A stretch of DNA of 64,000 bases. Origin: Bog-756 sp963824645 (lineage in GTDB: Bacteria > Actinomycetota > Acidimicrobiia > Acidimicrobiales > RAAP-2). Of this stretch, positions 10,302 to 19,373 are shown one piece after another. The notes beneath the pieces are model-generated. The model saw only the letters and a list, made by a program, of their open reading frames with translations, had not been told where the DNA came from and made no database searches. Position 1 is the first letter of the stretch. Each line of letters begins with the position of its first letter. The stretch spans positions 62,001-126,000 of the forward strand of contig CAWGQC010000014.1 in NCBI GenBank assembly GCA_963824645.1, read 5' to 3'. Made by a program: the position numbers and the translations under genes.

Positions 10302-11816
10302 ATGGCGCACCGAATTGTTCGAGGTCTGGCCGGGCTCTGCCTGGCGCTGACCGCTGTGGGAGTCAGCCTGGCCGTGGCCGGGACCGCGGGAGCGGCACCG
10401 ACCGGTAAGCCCACCGCTCCGACCGGATTGGCCGGCAATTTCCACATCATCCAGGGGACGGTCCTCACCTGGAACGCCGTCACTGACGCCACCAGCCCGG
10501 TCACCGAGTACCAGCTGGCCGGCAAATACGGCCGCGGCAAACATCCGGCCTGCAAGGTGGCCGCCCCCACCACCACCTGCACCATCTCGGGGCTCAGCGA
10601 CGGCAAGACCTACAAGTTCAAGATCCGGGCCATCAACGCCATCGGGGCCGGCCACTACTCGGCCCCCGTTTCGGTGGAGATCGGGGTGCCCAACCCCCCG
10701 ACCGCGGTGACGGCCACGGCCCACGTGAATTCCGCCTCGGTGGCCTGGACGGCACCGGTGGGTACACAGGTGTCCACCTACTCGGTCACCTCCTCCGGTG
10801 GCCAGACCTGCTCGGCCGTCGTGTCGCCCTGCACGGTCACCGGTCTGGCGCCCGGCACCGCCTACACCTTCACGGTGGTGGCCAACACCTCATGGGCCAG
10901 TAGCGTCCCCTCGGCGCCGTCGCCATCGATCACCACCCCGAACGTTCCCGGTGTCCCGACCGCCGTGAGCGCCACCGGTACCACCAACCCGGCCACCAGC
11001 GCGGCAGTCGACTTCACCGCACCGGCGTCCAACGGCTCGACCATCACCGGCTACACCGTGGTGGTGGACGACACCACAGCCGACGTCGTCACCGACGACG
11101 CCGCGCCGGTCAGCGCCGCCACCAGTGGCTACACGGCTACGGGTCTCACCGGCGGTGACGACTACACCTTTGCCGTGTACGCCACCAACGGGGTGGGTAA
11201 CGGTGCCGCTTCCACACCGGTGGACCTGGTCACCGTGCCCGGCGTCCCCACCGGTGTGACCGTGTCGGCGGACACCAATCCCAACCCCAGCGCCGAGGTC
11301 AACTTCACGGCGCCGGCTTCGGATGGCGGTGCGACCATCAACGGCTACACCGTGGTGGTGGACGACTCGACGGCGGACACCGTCACCGACTACGCCGCCC
11401 CGGTCAGCGCCGCCACCGACGGCTACCTGGTCAGCCCCCTCAACGCCACCGACAGCTACACCTTCTCGGTGTACGCCGCCAACTCGGCGGGCAACAGTGC
11501 CGCTACCACCCCGGTAGCGGCCGACCCGGCCGGGCCGACCTCGGTGACCGTCACCGACGACACCGGGGGTGTGGCCACCGTATCCTGGACGCCTTCCGAC
11601 GTCACCCTGGGAACGTCGGTGAACGACTATTCCATCTTCTCGCTCGACCTGAGCACGTTCACCCTCGGCCCGTCGGACACGGTGAGCAGCTCGGCCACGT
11701 CCGACACCCTGTCCGGCTTCACCAACGCCGGCGACAACTATGACGTCTGTGTGTCGGCTCAGAGCTCCCAGCCCAGCTCCGAGGAGACCTGCGTTTCCTA
11801 CACACCCGGACCGTAG
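10302..11816 (+). CDS. secreted fibronectin type III repeat protein
   Basis: 504 aa. A signal peptide occupies about residues 1-32 (MAHRIVRGLAGLCLALTAVG, then an Ala-rich cleavage region). The rest is about five Fn3 modules, recognisable by proline-rich starts such as PTAPTGLAG, PNPPTAVTA, PGVPTAVSA and PGVPTGVTV and by YTFxVxAxN strand ends. Modules three and four are near copies, both carrying YTVVVDD. There is no membrane anchor, lipobox or LPXTG motif, so the product is probably released or bound non-covalently to the wall. GGGAG eight bases before the ATG sets the start. The longer open frame upstream is antisense to murA and is not used. Function unknown, probably adhesion or matrix. 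Confidence 0.85.
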   Translation: MAHRIVRGLAGLCLALTAVGVSLAVAGTAGAAPTGKPTAPTGLAGNFHIIQGTVLTWNAVTDATSPVTEYQLAGKYGRGKHPACKVAAPTTTCTISGLSDGKTYKFKIRAINAIGAGHYSAPVSVEIGVPNPPTAVTATAHVNSASVAWTAPVGTQVSTYSVTSSGGQTCSAVVSPCTVTGLAPGTAYTFTVVANTSWASSVPSAPSPSITTPNVPGVPTAVSATGTTNPATSAAVDFTAPASNGSTITGYTVVVDDTTADVVTDDAAPVSAATSGYTATGLTGGDDYTFAVYATNGVGNGAASTPVDLVTVPGVPTGVTVSADTNPNPSAEVNFTAPASDGGATINGYTVVVDDSTADTVTDYAAPVSAATDGYLVSPLNATDSYTFSVYAANSAGNSAATTPVAADPAGPTSVTVTDDTGGVATVSWTPSDVTLGTSVNDYSIFSLDLSTFTLGPSDTVSSSATSDTLSGFTNAGDNYDVCVSAQSSQPSSEETCVSYTPGP

Positions 11817-11841
11817 CCACAACAACACCGCTGGTTGGACA

Positions 11842-11884
11842 CCTGCGGCGGTCGAACTCGCCTGCCGAGCTCGACCGCCGCAGG
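11842..11884 (+). terminator. terminator hairpin after the Fn3 gene
   Basis: A 14-bp perfect stem (CCTGCGGCGGTCGA with its complement) continues, after one mismatch, into a further CTCG/CGAG pairing around a five-base loop. The following bases are GCCATTT, so the U-tract is poor. Its place 25 bases after the stop codon supports termination. Confidence 0.6.
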
Positions 11885-11940
11885 GCCATTTCCAGGATCA
11901 TGAGGAACCCGGTCCAATGAACCACCCGCCCCCCAGCCAC

Positions 11941-11946
11941 TATCGT
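11941..11946 (+). promoter_or_regulatory. -10 box, leaderless glpX
   Basis: TATCGT eight bases before the GTG at 11955, with no Shine-Dalgarno sequence between them. Confidence 0.4.
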
Positions 11947-11954
11947 CGTACCCC

Positions 11955-12950
11955 GTGACGATCCAACCGCAGGCGCCGGACCGCAACCTGGCCATGGAAC
12001 TGGTCCGGGTCACCGAGGCAGCATCGCTGGCCGCATCGCGGTGGATGGGCCGGGGGGACAAGGAGGGAGCCGACGGCGCCGCCGTCACCGCCATGCGCAT
12101 CGTGCTCTCCACCATCGCCATGGACGGTGTGGTGGTCATCGGTGAAGGGGAGAAGGACCACGCCCCCATGCTGTACAACGGGGAGCGCATCGGGGACGGT
12201 ACGCCCCCCAAGGCCGACATAGCCGTCGACCCCATCGACGGCACCACACCCACCGCTCTCGGACGGGGTGGAGCCCTGGCCGTCATCGCCGTCTCCGAAG
12301 AGGGGACCATGTTCGACCCCGGGCCCTGTGTCTACATGGAGAAGCTGGCCGTCGGACCCCGGGCCGTCGGCGCCATCGACATCACCATGCCCATCGAGGA
12401 CAACCTCAAGGCGGTGGCCAAGGCCAAGGGGACCAGCGTGCGCGACCTCACCGTTGTCATCCTGGACCGGGACCGGCACGGGGAGATCATCGGCTCGGTG
12501 CGCCAGAGCGGCGCCCGTATCCGCCTGATCACTGACGGCGACGTGGCCGGTGCCATCGCCACCGCCTGGCCCGACACCGGGGTGGACCTGCTCATCGGCA
12601 TCGGAGGGACCCCCGAAGGGGTCATCGCCGCCGCCGCCCTCAAGTCGATGGGCGGGGAGATCCAGGGCCGGCTGTGGCCCCGCGACGACACCGAACGCAG
12701 GGCGGCCCTGGAGGCCGGCTACCAACTGGACGCCGTCCTGACCACCGACGACCTGGTCCGGGGGGACAACTGCTTCTTCGCCGCCACCGGCATCACCGAC
12801 GGCGAGCTGCTCCACGGCGTGCGTTACGACGAGTGGGGTGCCACCACCCAGTCGCTGGTCATGCGGTCCAAATCGGGCACGGTGCGGCTCATTTCGGCCA
12901 AGCACCCCCTGCACAAGCTGGCCGAGTACAGCAGCGTGGCCTTCGGCTAG
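11955..12950 (+). CDS. glpX: fructose-1,6-bisphosphatase class II
   Basis: 331 aa, the usual GlpX length. It hydrolyses fructose-1,6-bisphosphate for gluconeogenesis in the cytoplasm. Signature segments are GDKEGADGAAVTAMR, VVIGEGEKDHAPML, VDPIDGTTPTALGRGGALAV (metal-binding aspartates), LLIGIGGTPEGVIAAAALK and RSKSGTVR. Actinobacteria depend on this class for gluconeogenesis. The start is a GTG with a TATCGT box just upstream. It converges on the end of atpC with a 15-base gap and no obvious terminator. Confidence 0.95.
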   Translation: MTIQPQAPDRNLAMELVRVTEAASLAASRWMGRGDKEGADGAAVTAMRIVLSTIAMDGVVVIGEGEKDHAPMLYNGERIGDGTPPKADIAVDPIDGTTPTALGRGGALAVIAVSEEGTMFDPGPCVYMEKLAVGPRAVGAIDITMPIEDNLKAVAKAKGTSVRDLTVVILDRDRHGEIIGSVRQSGARIRLITDGDVAGAIATAWPDTGVDLLIGIGGTPEGVIAAAALKSMGGEIQGRLWPRDDTERRAALEAGYQLDAVLTTDDLVRGDNCFFAATGITDGELLHGVRYDEWGATTQSLVMRSKSGTVRLISAKHPLHKLAEYSSVAFG

Positions 12951-12965
12951 TGCGCCGGTAGCGGA

Positions 12966-13475
12966 TCAGCCGGCCGGGGCGCCGGTGGCGGCGTCGACCG
13001 TTTCCAGCCGGACCTGGGCCCGCAACAGAGAGGCTTCCGCCTCGACCTGCTCGGCATCGGGGCTCTCCTGCCCCTCCGGGCCGGACCCGGCTGTGTAGCC
13101 TCCCGGACCCCCGAGCTCGGACAGGCGCGACTCGGCCGCCTCCCGGGCCGCCTGGGCCCGGGCCTCGTCGATCTCCTCGGCCCGTTCGGCCACACCGAAC
13201 AGCAGGGTGACCCGGGTGCCACTCGATCCGTCCCCGGTGTCGACGCTTTGTTCCACCTGGACGAAGCCCCCGTGGGAGGCCACCCGCTCCTCGTCCTGGT
13301 CGGGCCGCACCACCCGCACCACGCCGGGCCTGATGGTGCCGACCAGCGGGGCGTGCCCGGCCAGGAAGGTCACATCCCCCTCACCGGTGCGCAGGGTCAC
13401 CTCGGTGGCCATCCCGGACAGGAGGACCCGCTCGGGGGTGACCAGCTCGACGGCGAAGACGTTCTCGTCAGCCAT
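12966..13475 (-). CDS. atpC: ATP synthase F1 epsilon subunit
   Basis: 169 aa. The N-terminal beta sandwich is typical: FAVELVTPERVLLSG, VTLRTGEGDVTFLAGHAPLVG and the stretch through ASHGGFVQV. The C-terminal helical part, from LLFGVAERAEEIDEARAQAA onward, carries a Gly/Glu-rich insertion and is about 30-40 residues longer than common epsilon subunits. Epsilon sits on the rotor and can inhibit ATP hydrolysis. It is the last gene of the operon, 18 bases after atpD. Confidence 0.93.
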   Translation of the reverse strand: MADENVFAVELVTPERVLLSGMATEVTLRTGEGDVTFLAGHAPLVGTIRPGVVRVVRPDQDEERVASHGGFVQVEQSVDTGDGSSGTRVTLLFGVAERAEEIDEARAQAAREAAESRLSELGGPGGYTAGSGPEGQESPDAEQVEAEASLLRAQVRLETVDAATGAPAG

Positions 13476-13493
13476 AACCGGGCGATACCCCGC

Positions 13494-14942
13494 TCACTCG
13501 TTCTCGAGGGCGTGGGCCTTGGCCAACACCGACTCGGCCCCACCCACGTTGAGGAAGGCCTGCTCGGGGGCGTCGTCGAGATCGCCGTTGACCAGGGCCT
13601 CGAAGGACTCCACCGTCTCGGCCACTGGAACCGTCACACCCTTGAGGCCGGTGAACACTTCGCCGACGTTGAACGGCTGGGACAAGAAGCGCTGGATCTT
13701 GCGGGCCCGGGTCACCGTCACCCGGTCCTCCTCCGACAGTTCGTCCAGTCCCAGGATGGCGATGATGTCCTGCAGTTCCTTGTAGCGCTGGAGGACGCCC
13801 TGGACCCGCCGGGCCACGTTGTAGTGGCGCTCGCCGACCACCTCGGGGGCCAGGATGTTGGAGGTGGACGACAGGGGGTCGACCGCCGGGTAGATGCCCA
13901 AAGAGGCGATGTCGCGTGACAGCTCGGTGGTGGCGTCCAGGTGGGTGAAGGTGGTGAATGGCGCCGGGTCGGTGTAGTCGTCGGCCGGGACGTAGACGGC
14001 CTGCAGCGAGGTGATCGACCGGCCCCGGGTGGAGGTGATCCGCTCCTGCAACTGGCCCATCTCGTCGGCCAGGGTCGGCTGGTAGCCCACGGCCGAAGGC
14101 ATCCGTCCGAGCAGGGTGGACACCTCGGATCCGGCCTGTACGAACCGGAAGATGTTGTCGACGAACAACAGCACGTCCTGGTTCTTCACGTCGCGGAAGT
14201 ACTCGGCCATGGTGAGGGCGGCCAGCGCCACCCGCAGCCGCACCCCGGGGGGCTCGTCCATCTGGCCGTAGACCAGGGCCGCCTTCTCGATCACGCCCGA
14301 CTCCTGCATCTCCAGCCACAGGTCGGTTCCCTCGCGGGTGCGCTCCCCCACGCCGGCGAAGACGGACACACCGCCGTGGTTGGTGGCCACCCGGTTGATC
14401 ATCTCCTGGATCAGCACGGTCTTGCCCACACCGGCGCCACCGAACAATCCGATCTTGCCGCCCTGCACGTAGGGCTCCAGCAGGTCGATCACCTTGATGC
14501 CGGTCTCGAACATCACCGAGCGGGGCTCGAGGGTGTCGAACAGAGGTGCGGGCCGGTGGATCTCCCAGTAGTCCTCGGCCTCGCCGATCGAGTCGGTGTC
14601 GAGGGGCTGGCCCAGCACGTTGAACACGTGACCGAGCACGGCGTCGCCCACCGGTACCCGCAGGCCGCGTCCGAGGTTGCGCACCACGGCGCCTCGGGTC
14701 AGCCCGTCGGTGGCCCGAAGGCAGATGCAGCGGACCCGGCCGTCACCGATCTGTTGGGCCACCTCGGCCACGATGAGCTCGGTCTTGCCGTCCAGCTCGG
14801 CGTCGACCTCGACGGCCCCGTTGATGTCGGGCAGCGAGTGGGGCGGGAACTCGACGTCGATGACCGGTCCGGCGATGGCCACCACCCGCCCGGTGGGGAG
14901 CGCGGTGTCAGAGAGGGCGGCTTGGGGGGCGGTGGTGGTCAT
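13494..14942 (-). CDS. atpD: ATP synthase F1 beta subunit
   Basis: 482 aa from the ATG at 14942; the frame runs further upstream, but the family start matches MTTTAPQ followed by GRVVAIAGPVIDVEFPP. Catalytic nucleotide site: P-loop GGAGVGKTVLIQE, VGERTREGTDLW with the catalytic Glu, Walker B VLLFVDNIFRF, and the DELSEED segment present as LDELSEEDR. It forms the catalytic sites of F1 with AtpA. It lies 73 bases after atpG. Confidence 0.98.
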   Translation of the reverse strand: MTTTAPQAALSDTALPTGRVVAIAGPVIDVEFPPHSLPDINGAVEVDAELDGKTELIVAEVAQQIGDGRVRCICLRATDGLTRGAVVRNLGRGLRVPVGDAVLGHVFNVLGQPLDTDSIGEAEDYWEIHRPAPLFDTLEPRSVMFETGIKVIDLLEPYVQGGKIGLFGGAGVGKTVLIQEMINRVATNHGGVSVFAGVGERTREGTDLWLEMQESGVIEKAALVYGQMDEPPGVRLRVALAALTMAEYFRDVKNQDVLLFVDNIFRFVQAGSEVSTLLGRMPSAVGYQPTLADEMGQLQERITSTRGRSITSLQAVYVPADDYTDPAPFTTFTHLDATTELSRDIASLGIYPAVDPLSSTSNILAPEVVGERHYNVARRVQGVLQRYKELQDIIAILGLDELSEEDRVTVTRARKIQRFLSQPFNVGEVFTGLKGVTVPVAETVESFEALVNGDLDDAPEQAFLNVGGAESVLAKAHALENE

Positions 14943-15015
14943 GGACGGCGTACTCCCTTGAAATGGTGTGCGAGCGAGAAGTGGTCGACGGGCGGGTGGG
15001 TGGGCAGCAAGGCGG

Positions 15016-15960
15016 TCATACCCTGGTCTCGATGATGAGCCCACCCTCATCATCCTGGGAGCCGGCCCGCAGGGCCTCGGCCCCGCCGACGATCTCCATG
15101 ATCTCGGTGGTGATGGTGTCCTGGCGGGCCCGGTTCATGATCCGCGAATACTTGGTGATCAGTTCGCCGGCGTTCTCGGTGGCGGCGGACATGGCCCGCT
15201 GCCGGGCGGTGACTTCGGCGGCCGACGCTTCCAGCAGGGCGGCGAAGATCTCCGTCTCGGCCGCCCGGGGAGCCAGGCTCTGGAGGAGGATGGCGGCGTC
15301 CGGTTCGAACTCGGTGTAGCCGAGCGCCCCGTCCGACGACTCGGCCTCGTCGGCGTCGGCCAACAGGCGCGGGTCGACCAGGGGCAACAACTGACGGGTT
15401 TCGACCCGCTGGCTGCCGGCCGAATAGAAGCGGGTGGACACGACCACCACCTGATCGACCTCTTCGTTGACGAACGGGGCCAGGACGGCCGCCGCCACCC
15501 GGCGGGCGTCGGCAAAGGTGGGGCGCTCGCTCATGCCGAGGAACGACGCCTCCACCGGCTCGCCCCGGAACCGGAAGTAGCCCTGGGCCTTCTTGCCCAC
15601 GGTGAACAATCGGTATTCGACACCGTCGTTCCGACCCTGGGTCAGCATCCGCTCGGTGGCCCGCAAGACCGACGAGTTGTAGGCGCCGCACAGGCCCCGG
15701 TCGGCCACCAGGGCCAGGACGGCCACCTTCTGGATCGACTCGGGCGTGCCCAACAGGCGTCCGGCGGCGTCCGGATCGCCCAGCGCCGTCTCCAGCACGA
15801 TGCGGGCCATCCCCCGCTGATAGGGCTTGGCCGCGGCGATCCGGCCCTGGGCGCGGACGATCTGGGAGGCGGCAATCAACTCCATCGCCTTGGTGATCTT
15901 CTTGGTCGACTGGATGCTCTTGATCCGTCGACGCAGGATGCGCTCCTGACCGCCGGCCAT
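15016..15960 (-). CDS. atpG: ATP synthase F1 gamma subunit
   Basis: 314 aa. The N-terminal helix RRRIKSIQSTKKITKAMELI and the C-terminal helix MSAATENAGELITKYSRIMN-RARQD form the central stalk coiled coil. The middle Rossmann-like domain has DRGLCGAYNSSV. It couples rotation of the c-ring to catalysis in AtpD. It starts three bases after the atpA stop, so translation is coupled. Confidence 0.97.
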   Translation of the reverse strand: MAGGQERILRRRIKSIQSTKKITKAMELIAASQIVRAQGRIAAAKPYQRGMARIVLETALGDPDAAGRLLGTPESIQKVAVLALVADRGLCGAYNSSVLRATERMLTQGRNDGVEYRLFTVGKKAQGYFRFRGEPVEASFLGMSERPTFADARRVAAAVLAPFVNEEVDQVVVVSTRFYSAGSQRVETRQLLPLVDPRLLADADEAESSDGALGYTEFEPDAAILLQSLAPRAAETEIFAALLEASAAEVTARQRAMSAATENAGELITKYSRIMNRARQDTITTEIMEIVGGAEALRAGSQDDEGGLIIETRV

Positions 15961-15963
15961 GGC

Positions 15964-17487
15964 TCAGTCGGCCTTGCCGGTGTCGAAGGAGTCGGTGAAG
16001 GCACGCAGGGCCGTCTCCAGCTTGTCGCCGTCGGGCAGCTTGCCCGTGGTGCGGATACCCTCGAGGATGTCCTCGTGACGGGCCCGGAAGTAGGCGCGCA
16101 CCTCGGACTCGTAGCGCTGCACCTCCGACACCGGGATCTCGTCCACGTAACCCTCGGACCCGGCGAAGATGACCAGCACCTGCTCCTCCACCGGTACCGG
16201 GGCGTTCAGTCCCTGCTTGAGCAGCTCGGTGAGGCGGTAGCCCCGGTCGAGCTGGGACTGTGACACCCGGTCGAGCTCGGAGCCGAAGGTGGCGAACGCC
16301 TCGAGCTCGCGGAACTGGGCCAGGTCCAGCTTGAGGGTGCCGGACACCGACTTCATGGCCTTGATCTGGGCCGCGCTGCCCACCCGGCTCACCGAGATGC
16401 CCACGTTGATGGCCGGTCGCACCCCGGCGTAGAACAGGTCGCTCTCCAGATAGACCTGACCGTCGGTGATCGAGATCACGTTGGTGGGGATGTAGGCGGA
16501 CACGTCGCCCGCCTTGGTCTCGATGATGGGCAGGGCGGTGAACGACCCGCCGCCTTCGGCGTCGGACAGCTTGGCCGAGCGCTCCAACAGGCGGCTGTGC
16601 AGGTAGAAGACATCCCCGGGGTAGGCCTCGCGCCCCGGCGGCCGGCGCAGGAGGAGGGACATCTGACGGTAGGCCTCGGCCTGCTTGGACAGGTCGTCGT
16701 AGACGATGAGAGCGTGCTCGCCGTGCTCCATCCAGTGCTGACCCATGGCACATCCGGCGTAGGGGGCCAGGTACTTGAAGGGTGCGTTCTCGGATGCTCC
16801 GGCCAGGACCACCACGGTGTACTCGAGGGCCCCGTAGCGCTCGAAAGTGGCCACCGTCTGGGCCACCGACGACTCCTTCTGTCCGATGGCCACGTAGATG
16901 CACTTCACCCCCAGGCCCTTCTGGTTGAGGATGGTGTCCACGGCCACCGTGGTCTTGCCTGTCTTGCGGTCGCCGATGATCAGCTCCCGCTGGCCCCGCC
17001 CGATGGGGGTCATGGCGTCGATGGCCTTGATCCCGGTCTGCAGAGGCTCGCTGACCGGTTGGCGTTTCACGATGCCGGGGGCCTGGATCTCGAGTCGCCG
17101 GGTGGTGTCGGTGTCGATGGGCCCCTTGCCGTCGACCGGCTCACCCTTGGCGTTGACCACCCGTCCGAGCAGGGCGTCGCCCACCCGGACCGACAGGATG
17201 CGCCCGGTGGCCTTGACCAGCTGCTCCTCTTCCAGACCGGTGTCATCGCCCAGGATGACGGCCCCGATGGTCTCCTCGTCGAGGTTGAGGGCCAGGCCCT
17301 CCGTCCCGTCCTCGAACTCGAGGATCTCGTTGACGGCGGCGCCGGGCAGACCGGTGATGCGGGCGATCCCGTCCCCCACCTCCACGATGCGTCCGACCTG
17401 TTCGGTGCCCACCTCGGGCGTGTAGTCGTCAACGTGCCGCTTGAGGGCGGCGGTGATCTCGTCGGCGTTGATGGTCAACTCAGCCAT
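15964..17487 (-). CDS. atpA: ATP synthase F1 alpha subunit
   Basis: 507 aa from MAELTINADEIT. It has the non-catalytic P-loop GDRKTGKTTVAVDTI, the beta-barrel start VGRIVEVGDGIARITGLPGA, ALIVYDDLSKQAEAYR and VGSAAQIKAMK with the arginine-finger region VSRVGSAAQ. The start overlaps the end of atpH by eight bases, so the two genes are translationally coupled. The 13 extra in-frame residues upstream belong to the atpH overlap and are not counted. Confidence 0.98.
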   Translation of the reverse strand: MAELTINADEITAALKRHVDDYTPEVGTEQVGRIVEVGDGIARITGLPGAAVNEILEFEDGTEGLALNLDEETIGAVILGDDTGLEEEQLVKATGRILSVRVGDALLGRVVNAKGEPVDGKGPIDTDTTRRLEIQAPGIVKRQPVSEPLQTGIKAIDAMTPIGRGQRELIIGDRKTGKTTVAVDTILNQKGLGVKCIYVAIGQKESSVAQTVATFERYGALEYTVVVLAGASENAPFKYLAPYAGCAMGQHWMEHGEHALIVYDDLSKQAEAYRQMSLLLRRPPGREAYPGDVFYLHSRLLERSAKLSDAEGGGSFTALPIIETKAGDVSAYIPTNVISITDGQVYLESDLFYAGVRPAINVGISVSRVGSAAQIKAMKSVSGTLKLDLAQFRELEAFATFGSELDRVSQSQLDRGYRLTELLKQGLNAPVPVEEQVLVIFAGSEGYVDEIPVSEVQRYESEVRAYFRARHEDILEGIRTTGKLPDGDKLETALRAFTDSFDTGKAD

Positions 17488-18418
17488 CGGTTGCGTGCCT
17501 TTCTTGTGGGGTGCGGAAAGCGGCATCGGATACCTGGAGGTGCTCGCGGAGCTCGTCGAGGCGATGACGGGCGCTGCCGTCGACCAGCAGGTCGCCTACT
17601 TCGACGACCACACCGCCCAGCAGGGCGGGGTCCACGGTCACCTGGAGCTCCACCGGACCTCCGGTCAGCCGGCCCAGGGCCTCACCGAGGTCGTGGCGCC
17701 GTCCGTCGTCGACCACGTCGGCGGCGTGCACCCGGGCCACCCGCCAGCCCCTGGCCCGGGCGGCGTCCTCGACCAAGCTGTCCACGGTGGCCACGAAATC
17801 GCGCGCCCGGCCCCCGGCCACGGCGTAGGCGGCCAACCGCCCGGTGGCCGGCAGCACCTGGGTGCCGAACAGGTCGGCGATGATGCCTTGACGGACGGGC
17901 ACGGGAAGATCCCGGTCGGAGAGGGCGCTGCGCAGCCGGCGGTTGGACTCGACCGTCCGGGCGAAACGGAACAGCTGATCCTCGATCTCCTCCAGCTCCG
18001 GTACGGTCACCCCCTCGAACACGGCGGCGGCATAGCCGGCCACCCGGTGGCGGGAGGCCAGACGGCCGAGGACCGGCTCATCGGTCTCGATGGCCGAGGC
18101 GGAGTGGTCGGCGGCCACCGTCATCCGGGAGGCCAGCCAGTGGAACGAGGCGGTCACCTCGGAGGCGGGCACCACGGTCACGGCCTGATGGACCAGGCTG
18201 GCCACCTCGGGACGGACCTTGCCGCCCAGCAGGTCGTCGAGGACGGCCCGGCGTTGGATCACCGGTACGGCGCCGTCGTCGAGGGCCAGGGTCAGTGAGT
18301 TGGAACCGTCGACCAGCCGGGCCACGGCGTGCAGTTCGGTGGCGGCCAGCTCCAGGGCACCGGCCTCGGCCAGCGACTCCTTCATGGCGTCGAGGTAACC
18401 CTCGAGCGAAGCGTTCAC
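17480..18418 (-). CDS. atpH: ATP synthase delta subunit with duplicated N-terminal domain
   Basis: 312 aa, against about 180 for a standard delta/OSCP subunit. The delta subunit ties the peripheral stalk to the top of F1. Residues 145-190 (TVESNRRLRSALSDRD onward) are the usual OSCP N-terminal bundle, and 216-312 the C-terminal domain with TVDPALLGGVVVEVGDLLVD. Residues 35-80 align with 145-190 without gaps at 16 of 46 identical positions, so the N-terminal bundle is duplicated. Mycobacteria have a similar extra domain, but in a fused b-delta protein; here b and delta are separate with an ATGA overlap. Confidence 0.95.
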   Translation of the reverse strand: MNASLEGYLDAMKESLAEAGALELAATELHAVARLVDGSNSLTLALDDGAVPVIQRRAVLDDLLGGKVRPEVASLVHQAVTVVPASEVTASFHWLASRMTVAADHSASAIETDEPVLGRLASRHRVAGYAAAVFEGVTVPELEEIEDQLFRFARTVESNRRLRSALSDRDLPVPVRQGIIADLFGTQVLPATGRLAAYAVAGGRARDFVATVDSLVEDAARARGWRVARVHAADVVDDGRRHDLGEALGRLTGGPVELQVTVDPALLGGVVVEVGDLLVDGSARHRLDELREHLQVSDAAFRTPQERHATDG

Positions 18419-18969
18419 CGACGGACCCCTGCCGCCCCGGCCGAGGCGCCGGTGGTGGACTCGGCCCGCACGGCGGCGATGGCCTCGTCGATCAGGTCCT
18501 GGTGGTCGGCGGCCCGGATCTCGCGCCCGAGCACCCGCTCGGCGGCGGCCAGCACGATCTCGCCCACCCGGGCGGTGACCTCCTCGACGGCGGCCTGGCG
18601 GGCCACGGCCACCTCGGCGTCGGCCGTGGCCATGATCCGGTCGGCCGCCTCCTGGGCGCGGCCCTCGGCGGTGGTCACCGTGCGCTCCGCCTGCTCGGTG
18701 GCCTGGGCCACGATCTCGCGGGCGTGGACCCGGGCCTCGTCCAGCACGGCCCGGCGTTCGACGTCAGCCTCCTCGGCATCGGCCTTGGCCCTGTCGGCCG
18801 CCTCCAGCTCGCCCCGGATCTTGTCCTGGCGGTCGGTCAGGGCTTTGTTGAGCGGAGGCAGTACGTAGTGGCCGATGAACCCGAGCACCAGCAGGAAGGC
18901 GATGAGTACGACGATGAAGGTCCCGTTGGGGATGAGGAAGTTACTGGTGGCAAAGGACATGGTGGTCAT
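18415..18969 (-). CDS. atpF: ATP synthase F0 subunit b
   Basis: 184 aa. One N-terminal membrane helix (about residues 14-40, LIPNGTFIVVLIAFLLVLGF) is followed by a long Ala/Glu/Arg-rich helix that dimerises as the peripheral stalk. The start at 18969 gives MTTMSFATSN; an internal ATG at 18960 is equally possible. The stop overlaps the atpH start by four bases. Confidence 0.95.
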   Translation of the reverse strand: MTTMSFATSNFLIPNGTFIVVLIAFLLVLGFIGHYVLPPLNKALTDRQDKIRGELEAADRAKADAEEADVERRAVLDEARVHAREIVAQATEQAERTVTTAEGRAQEAADRIMATADAEVAVARQAAVEEVTARVGEIVLAAAERVLGREIRAADHQDLIDEAIAAVRAESTTGASAGAAGVRR

Positions 18970-19065
18970 CCTTGGTTATGCGGTCGGACGGTCCGGTCCG
19001 GTCGGCTGGACCGGTCAGTCCGGCGGGGCGGCGCCGGCGACCGACGGGACCGGTGCATGGTTCTC

Positions 19066-19329
19066 CTACTTCCCCAAAGAGAAGACGAACAGGGCGGCGA
19101 AGACCAGGTTGATGAAGTAGGCGGCTTCGCACAAACCCACGGTCAGGAACATGATGGTGGTCAGGCGACCTTGGGCCTCGGGCTGGCGGGCCACCCCGGC
19201 GATGGTCTGGCTACCGGCGAGGCCGTCACCCACCGAGGCACCTACCGCACCACCACCCAGGGCCAGTCCGGCGCCCACGAAGGCCCCGGCCATCTTGACC
19301 GCACTCGCAACTGACGGGTCTGCTGCCAT
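19066..19329 (-). CDS. atpE: ATP synthase F0 subunit c
   Basis: 87 aa hairpin of two membrane helices with the loop VARQPEAQGR. The ion-binding carboxylate is the Glu in GLCEAAYFINLVF. The first helix is the glycine-rich GAGLALGGGAVGASVGDG, without the Gln that marks sodium-binding rings, so proton coupling is expected. The 96-base gap to atpF is the longest within the operon core. Confidence 0.97.
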   Translation of the reverse strand: MAADPSVASAVKMAGAFVGAGLALGGGAVGASVGDGLAGSQTIAGVARQPEAQGRLTTIMFLTVGLCEAAYFINLVFAALFVFSLGK

Positions 19330-19373
19330 TTGCTACTTCTCCTTTGTCGATGTGTCGATGAGATTTTGCGTGC

